Source of the DNA: Schaedlerella arabinosiphila
GTDB lineage: Bacteria > Bacillota > Clostridia > Lachnospirales > Lachnospiraceae
DNA: 64,000 bases
Assembly: GCF_003885045.1 (NCBI RefSeq)
Contig: NZ_RHJS01000002.1
Span: forward strand, 5,821,302-5,885,301
Direction: 5' to 3'
Shown: positions 60,042 to 64,000 of the stretch, one piece after another
Layout of the letters: each line of letters begins with the position of its first letter
How positions within the stretch are numbered: position 1 is the first letter of the stretch
Made by a program: the position numbers and the translations under genes
Notes under the pieces: generated by a model
The model's database searches: none
The model's input: the letters and a program-made list of their open reading frames with translations, nothing else
Told to the model about the DNA's origin: nothing

Positions 60042-61421
60042 ATGCAAGATAAAGAGAGGGTAATAGAAAAGATGCAGATCAGCCTGATTGACATCGAGAA
60101 TAATATCAACACGTTTGAATTGGAACGCGCAGATCATGGCAAGGAGATTTTCTGGAAATGTGCAGATGAAGCATTTCCGTTGGAAATTATGACAGATGAT
60201 GAAATAAAAAATACAGAGATCCTGAGAAAGCCTGAAAATCTCGCGGAGTCAGATGAAATCATAAAACAAAAGTTTTCTGACGCCGTATTTGAATATAAAA
60301 TGGGACTTCTGATCAATAGGGAAGACGGATTTGACGATGCGGAGGATGAAGAGGGGGATGAGAAAACAGAGAGATTCAATCCATATGATCCCAAATTAAT
60401 CCGCGTGGATACGAAAACATTTTCAATCAGCCAGGTGAATCAGATGATCAATGACGGCGAGATCGATTTGTCCCCAGATTTTCAGCGGGGATTTGTATGG
60501 ACAGATATTACCCGAAAGTCGAGATTAATAGAATCTCTGCTTTTGAGGATTCCGATTCCGGTATTTTATTTTGCACAGGATGAAGAAGGCTTGTTTCAGG
60601 TGGTAGACGGTGTGCAGAGACTGACCGTGATTAACTCGTTTATGAAAAATGAGTTCAAGCTGAAAAATCTGGAATATCTCAGTGAATGCAATGATAAATG
60701 GTTTAAGAATGGAAAGGCGGCGAAAGAAGAAAGCCTGGACAGTATGTTTGTACGCCGCATTCAGCAGACGCAGCTCTTCATTAATGTAATTGATCCGCAG
60801 ACACCCGGAAAAGTAAAATACGATATATTCAAACGGATCAACACCGGCGGAAAAGTGCTGAATAACCAGGAAATCAGAAATTGCCTGGCCTGCCCAAGCA
60901 CAAGAAAGCTTCTGCGGGAGCTGTCAGGCTCACAGCATTTTCAGAGGGCTACAAGAGGCAGCATCAGTTCTACCAGAATGGCGGACGATGAATTAGTTCT
61001 GCGGTTCATTGCCTTTTACCTGCTTGACACAGACCAGTCGCCTGCAAAGGAATACAAAGGCGGAATGGATGCCCTGCTGGATGAGACAGTGGAGTTTTTA
61101 AATCAGGCAGATCTCGGGCTTATGAAGGAACTGAGAAGTAAATTTTTCCTGGCTATGGATCACGCGTATTATTTGTTTGGCGACAGGGCTTTCCGAAAAG
61201 CGATTTATATCAATAAGGCGCTGTTTTTGGGGATCTCCAGAGTCTTATGCCGTTTTTCGAAAGAACAGATCAGAGAAAAAAACAGGGATGAGATTACAAA
61301 AAATCTGAACGAGGCCATTGAACGGGAAGGGGAGCTCAGAGGGGCGCTGTCAATGGCTACAAATAACGCGAAGAATATCAAAATCGTATATGACACCGTA
61401 AGCAAAATAATAGGAGAATAG
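60042..61421 (+). CDS. DUF262-domain protein (GmrSD/ParB-like nuclease-associated)
   Basis: 459 residues. An acidic N-terminal region (about 1-115) precedes a DUF262 domain: LSPDFQRGFVWTDITRKSRL (Asp146-Arg149), VVDGVQRLTVINSF (Asp189-Arg193) and IFKRINTGGKVLNNQEIRNC. DUF262 is the GmrS-like part of type IV restriction enzymes and belongs to ParB-fold NTPases (DGQR-like motif, here DGVQR). No C-terminal DUF1524 HNH nuclease part is present. Its stop is four bases before the DUF3696 ATPase start, so the pair is one operon. Probable sensor or nuclease of a defence system. Confidence 0.85.
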   Translation: MQDKERVIEKMQISLIDIENNINTFELERADHGKEIFWKCADEAFPLEIMTDDEIKNTEILRKPENLAESDEIIKQKFSDAVFEYKMGLLINREDGFDDAEDEEGDEKTERFNPYDPKLIRVDTKTFSISQVNQMINDGEIDLSPDFQRGFVWTDITRKSRLIESLLLRIPIPVFYFAQDEEGLFQVVDGVQRLTVINSFMKNEFKLKNLEYLSECNDKWFKNGKAAKEESLDSMFVRRIQQTQLFINVIDPQTPGKVKYDIFKRINTGGKVLNNQEIRNCLACPSTRKLLRELSGSQHFQRATRGSISSTRMADDELVLRFIAFYLLDTDQSPAKEYKGGMDALLDETVEFLNQADLGLMKELRSKFFLAMDHAYYLFGDRAFRKAIYINKALFLGISRVLCRFSKEQIREKNRDEITKNLNEAIEREGELRGALSMATNNAKNIKIVYDTVSKIIGE

Positions 61422-61425
61422 TCGG

Positions 61426-62556
61426 ATGCATAAAAAGCTTATTATAGAAAATTTTAAATGTTTTTCAGAACAGACCCAGATCACTCTTGGAAAGATCAAT
61501 ATCTGCCTGGGAAGCAATTCAGTGGGCAAGTCGTCGGTCATTCAGAGCTGCATCCTGTTCAGACAGATTTATGAACAGGCAAAATTGTTCAAGGATACCC
61601 AGATTAAGAAATACAATATCCAGTTGAATGATATTTACGGCCTGCAGTTAGGCGATTCGGAGCATATCAAATCCTCCAAGGATAAAGAGGATATCACATT
61701 AAAGCTGGATGAATATGAGTATAAGCTGACATCAGTCAGTGAAAGTCCTGCGGAAATGGAAGTGAAAAACAGATATGATGTTTCCGAAATGTCAGCAAAA
61801 AAGGGCATCTTTTCGGAAAATTTTTACTACTTAAACGCGGAGAGAAAAGGCCCCAGGAATTACCAGCTTATTGATTCCAAGGTGATAAACAACTGCGGTG
61901 TATACGGCGAAAATGCGATCCACCTGCTCAATGTATTGGGGGCCGGGAAAGTGGATACGGAAAGGTGCTTTCACCTGGATGAAAATAAAAAAGTAAATAC
62001 CCTGAGCAAGCAGGCAGAATATTGGATGGACTATATCATACCCGGGATTGAGATGCGTACGGACGATCTTATGGAACTGAGAATAAGCAGGATGTCGTTG
62101 CGTCAGCCTGCATTGGATACGGATTTTATGTCGCCGTATAATTTTGGATTTGGAATTTCTTATGTGCTTCCGGTTATTCTGACCGGGCTGACCGCAATAA
62201 AAGGAAGCGTGTTTCTGGTGGAAAATCCGGAGGCACATCTGCATCCGAAGGGACAGTCGCATATCGGATATTTTTTGGCAGCTATGGCATGTGCGGGCAT
62301 TCAGGTCATTGTAGAGACGCACAGCGAGCATGTGCTGAACGGTATCCGGATTGCTGCTCTGAAAAATGCAATGAAGCCGGAAGACATCAGCGTCAATTTT
62401 TTTTCAATAAAAGAAACAAATGGAAATGTCCGGCATACGGTAGAGAAAATCAATTTAAACGACAGGATGGATCTGGAAAGCTGGCCGGAAGGTTTTTTGG
62501 ATCAGGAAGAGGAGGATCTGCGGACATTGAGGGAACTCAGGAGAAACTGTCTGTAG
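61426..62556 (+). CDS. DUF3696-family AAA ATPase
   Basis: 376 residues. Walker A ICLGSNSVGKSSVI (Lys35), Walker B FLVENPEAHLHPKGQ with the H-loop VETHSEHVLNGIRIAA, and a C-terminal DUF3696-like tail (about residues 330-376, DRMDLESWPEGFLDQ). An OLD/RecF-like ABC ATPase without a TOPRIM domain. It starts four bases after the DUF262 gene and is followed by an unknown gene, making a three-gene unit. The combination recalls the Menshen defence system as I remember it; this needs checking. Confidence 0.85.
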   Translation: MHKKLIIENFKCFSEQTQITLGKINICLGSNSVGKSSVIQSCILFRQIYEQAKLFKDTQIKKYNIQLNDIYGLQLGDSEHIKSSKDKEDITLKLDEYEYKLTSVSESPAEMEVKNRYDVSEMSAKKGIFSENFYYLNAERKGPRNYQLIDSKVINNCGVYGENAIHLLNVLGAGKVDTERCFHLDENKKVNTLSKQAEYWMDYIIPGIEMRTDDLMELRISRMSLRQPALDTDFMSPYNFGFGISYVLPVILTGLTAIKGSVFLVENPEAHLHPKGQSHIGYFLAAMACAGIQVIVETHSEHVLNGIRIAALKNAMKPEDISVNFFSIKETNGNVRHTVEKINLNDRMDLESWPEGFLDQEEEDLRTLRELRRNCL

Positions 62557-62686
62557 ATTTGGAAGATATCCAACCGGCAGTAAAAATGTATATTTCGTGC
62601 GGACGGGCCGGATGGTAAGAAAAGACTTAAGACTATATTTGTAAAGCTATGCGCCTGTACCGCCGAAAAGCAGATTGAGAGGAATA

Positions 62687-63532
62687 ATGGAAAAACGTAT
62701 ACTTTGGGATAAAGAAATCAGGAAGTGTTTCATCGAATTTGATCAGAAACATTTGGAAGATTTTATGGAACTGCTGGATCATATTGGAGATAATCATATT
62801 GAAAACATCATTTGCGCAGACACCCAGGAAGATGCAGCACTGTGGGAATGGCTGTACTCGAAGGACCAGATTGAGCTGAATGATCTGAAAAGAGAATTGA
62901 GCCGAAAGATAGAGAGGGCAAAATGTGCTGCGGCCGATCTGTTTGACAAAATGTCAGAGCTCGTCGGGAAATTAGCAGCTATCAAAACATTGATACTTTT
63001 GTATGATAATGAGAATGTTTTTTGTATCTCAACAAAACAGGAGTATTATACGGGGCTGCGCAAATATCTGATTATGGAAAAAAAGGACTCATTTTGCAAA
63101 GATCTGCCGGAATGTTTTCCGAACATATATTTTTCCGAGGATATAGACACGACTGTCAATACGCTGAATAGAAAGTTTGACGAGATCCGCGGAGACCTTG
63201 TAAAACATTTGACAGGAATTGATGATTTCCAGAGTACTTTTCTGCAGTTGCTTCGGGAAAATGCGTCCTATCAAAAGCTTGCCGAATGCTTCACCGCCGG
63301 TACGGGTATAGAGTGTTCTCCGCAGGCGGGACGTGACAAGGTACAGGTATTGAAAGAAACGCATTTTAATAAAAAAACCGGACAGGAAGAAACCGTGATA
63401 TGCGAACTGCATACAAAATTTAAGAGATTCAATATTGACAGAGACAATCAGGATAGAATTTATTTTTTCCCGGGAAAAGAAGGGATACTGGATGGAAAAG
63501 CGATTGTAAAATATATTGGAGGGCATTTGTGA
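62687..63532 (+). CDS. Unknown protein, third gene of the DUF262-DUF3696 unit
   Basis: 281 residues, soluble, no recognised family. N-terminal region is acidic and helical (ADTQEDAALWEWLYSKDQ; a coiled segment LNDLKRELSRKIERAK at about residues 64-80). The C-terminus is basic and strand-rich: VICELHTKFKRFNIDRDN, then DRIYFFPGKEGILDGKAIVK and YIGGHL. The ATG at 62687 has GAGAGGAATA upstream; 131 bases separate it from the ATPase gene. Conserved aromatic/charged residues at the C-terminus could form a nuclease or ligand site, but nothing can be assigned. Its position suggests a component of the same defence unit. Confidence 0.7.
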   Translation: MEKRILWDKEIRKCFIEFDQKHLEDFMELLDHIGDNHIENIICADTQEDAALWEWLYSKDQIELNDLKRELSRKIERAKCAAADLFDKMSELVGKLAAIKTLILLYDNENVFCISTKQEYYTGLRKYLIMEKKDSFCKDLPECFPNIYFSEDIDTTVNTLNRKFDEIRGDLVKHLTGIDDFQSTFLQLLRENASYQKLAECFTAGTGIECSPQAGRDKVQVLKETHFNKKTGQEETVICELHTKFKRFNIDRDNQDRIYFFPGKEGILDGKAIVKYIGGHL

Positions 63533-63541
63533 GGAAAGAAT

Positions 63542-64000
63542 ATGGTCCATGAATTAAACGACACAAAAAAAGCGTCCCCGCTCTTTAAGGGCTCCCAGGA
63601 GTCAATGATCTGGTCCTGCCTGCAGAATGTCATGGGAAGGATCTACGCAGACTCCCCGGAGCACCCCGTCTCCGCCATGGCTCTCCTGGCGGACTTCTGC
63701 TTTTTTGCAGGGAAGCCTGACGCAGAGCTTGTCCGGTACTGGGCCGGGATGTGCGAGGCAGATAGGGCGGCTGGCAGCGCGGCACAGAGTACGCAGTCTG
63801 GGGAAACCTCAAATTCCCTCCCGCCCAGGTTCATCATCATGGTTCCGCAAAACCGCGCATGGGGGGAACTGATTGAAGAATGCTATGGAGAAAATGCCAA
63901 AAAGGTGACAAGGTACGCCATAAAAAAAGAACCGGATATATTTGACAGGGCGAAGCTGCAGGCGGCTGCGGAGTCCATTCCGCCGGGTTACACAATGAAA
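63542..64000 (+). CDS. GNAT-type acetyltransferase-like protein, N-terminal part (runs off window)
   Basis: 153 codons open to the last base. SPLFKGSQESMIWSCLQNVM, GRIYADSPEHPVSAMALLAD and FCFFAGKPDAELV, followed by RFIIMVPQNRAWGELIEECY, resemble the N-terminal half of the GNAT_acetyltr_2-type family of Firmicutes; the acetyl-CoA loop would lie beyond the window. ATG at 63542 has GAGGAAAGAAT upstream and is nine bases after the previous stop codon. The GC content rises again here, so it is likely ordinary chromosome just past the defence island. Confidence 0.7.
   Translation, partial: MVHELNDTKKASPLFKGSQESMIWSCLQNVMGRIYADSPEHPVSAMALLADFCFFAGKPDAELVRYWAGMCEADRAAGSAAQSTQSGETSNSLPPRFIIMVPQNRAWGELIEECYGENAKKVTRYAIKKEPDIFDRAKLQAAAESIPPGYTMK

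Noticed and set aside
62289..62618. Frame overlapping the end of the DUF3696 gene
   Set aside because: Most of it is inside the ATPase in another frame; no ribosome site and no recognisable domain.

Overview
The window looks like a chromosomal segment of a Gram-positive gut anaerobe of the Lachnospiraceae (Blautia, Dorea or Lachnoclostridium-like). This rests on strong AGGAGG-type ribosome binding sites, sigma-A promoters of the TTGACA-17-TATAAT kind, LicT-type antiterminators, sugar ABC importers without a local ATPase, GH94 phosphorylases and Lachnospiraceae-style mobilisable-element debris. The genus is inferred, not proven. No rRNA, tRNA or CRISPR array was recognised.

Positions 1-22300 are mainly carbohydrate metabolism and cell wall. 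A sugar kinase (cut by the window edge), a GPH symporter and a HAD phosphatase form one operon. Two copies of a LicT/BglG-type RNA antiterminator target, each overlapping a terminator, then precede (i) an anchored transglutaminase-fold protein of unknown role and (ii) the antiterminator gene with PTS EIIA and a NAG-type EIIBC. An AraC regulator is followed by a phosphorolytic beta-glycoside locus: two GH94 phosphorylases face a binding protein, two permeases and an inverted-topology GH3 enzyme. A class B penicillin-binding protein follows.

Positions 22300-36000 are accessory: a PD-(D/E)XK nuclease with a heptad-repeat tail, GNAT, kinase-like and DNA-alkylation-repair genes, then wreckage of a mobilisable element (MobC, relaxase and serine-recombinase fragments fused by deletions), an intact IS66 element, a sigma/winged-helix chimera and a cargo block (HAD, acetyltransferases, HD, AraC).

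Positions 36000-44700 hold a tandem L-rhamnose mutarotase, an OFA-type transporter, a double PII-like protein with a DUF1538 membrane protein, three small DUF genes and a GMP synthase whose glutaminase half is mostly missing.

Positions 44700-64000 are defence- and stress-rich. A low-GC island carries a Clp-fold SDH-type protease, a Panacea-domain protein and a small unknown protein. It is followed by a TipA-like MerR regulator, a GNAT-nucleoside phosphorylase fusion, an EcsC-like protein, NUDIX and PNPOx-like enzymes, a BlaI/BlaR1-like pair, a frameshifted flavodoxin, a methyltransferase and a MATE pump. The end is a defence island: Septu (PtuA-PtuB), then a DUF262 / DUF3696-ATPase / unknown-protein trio.

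A dispersed, strongly structured repeat whose ends read GTTACTGTTCACAC occurs in four intergenic places, each upstream of a rightward gene. A second hairpin family occurs twice downstream of genes.
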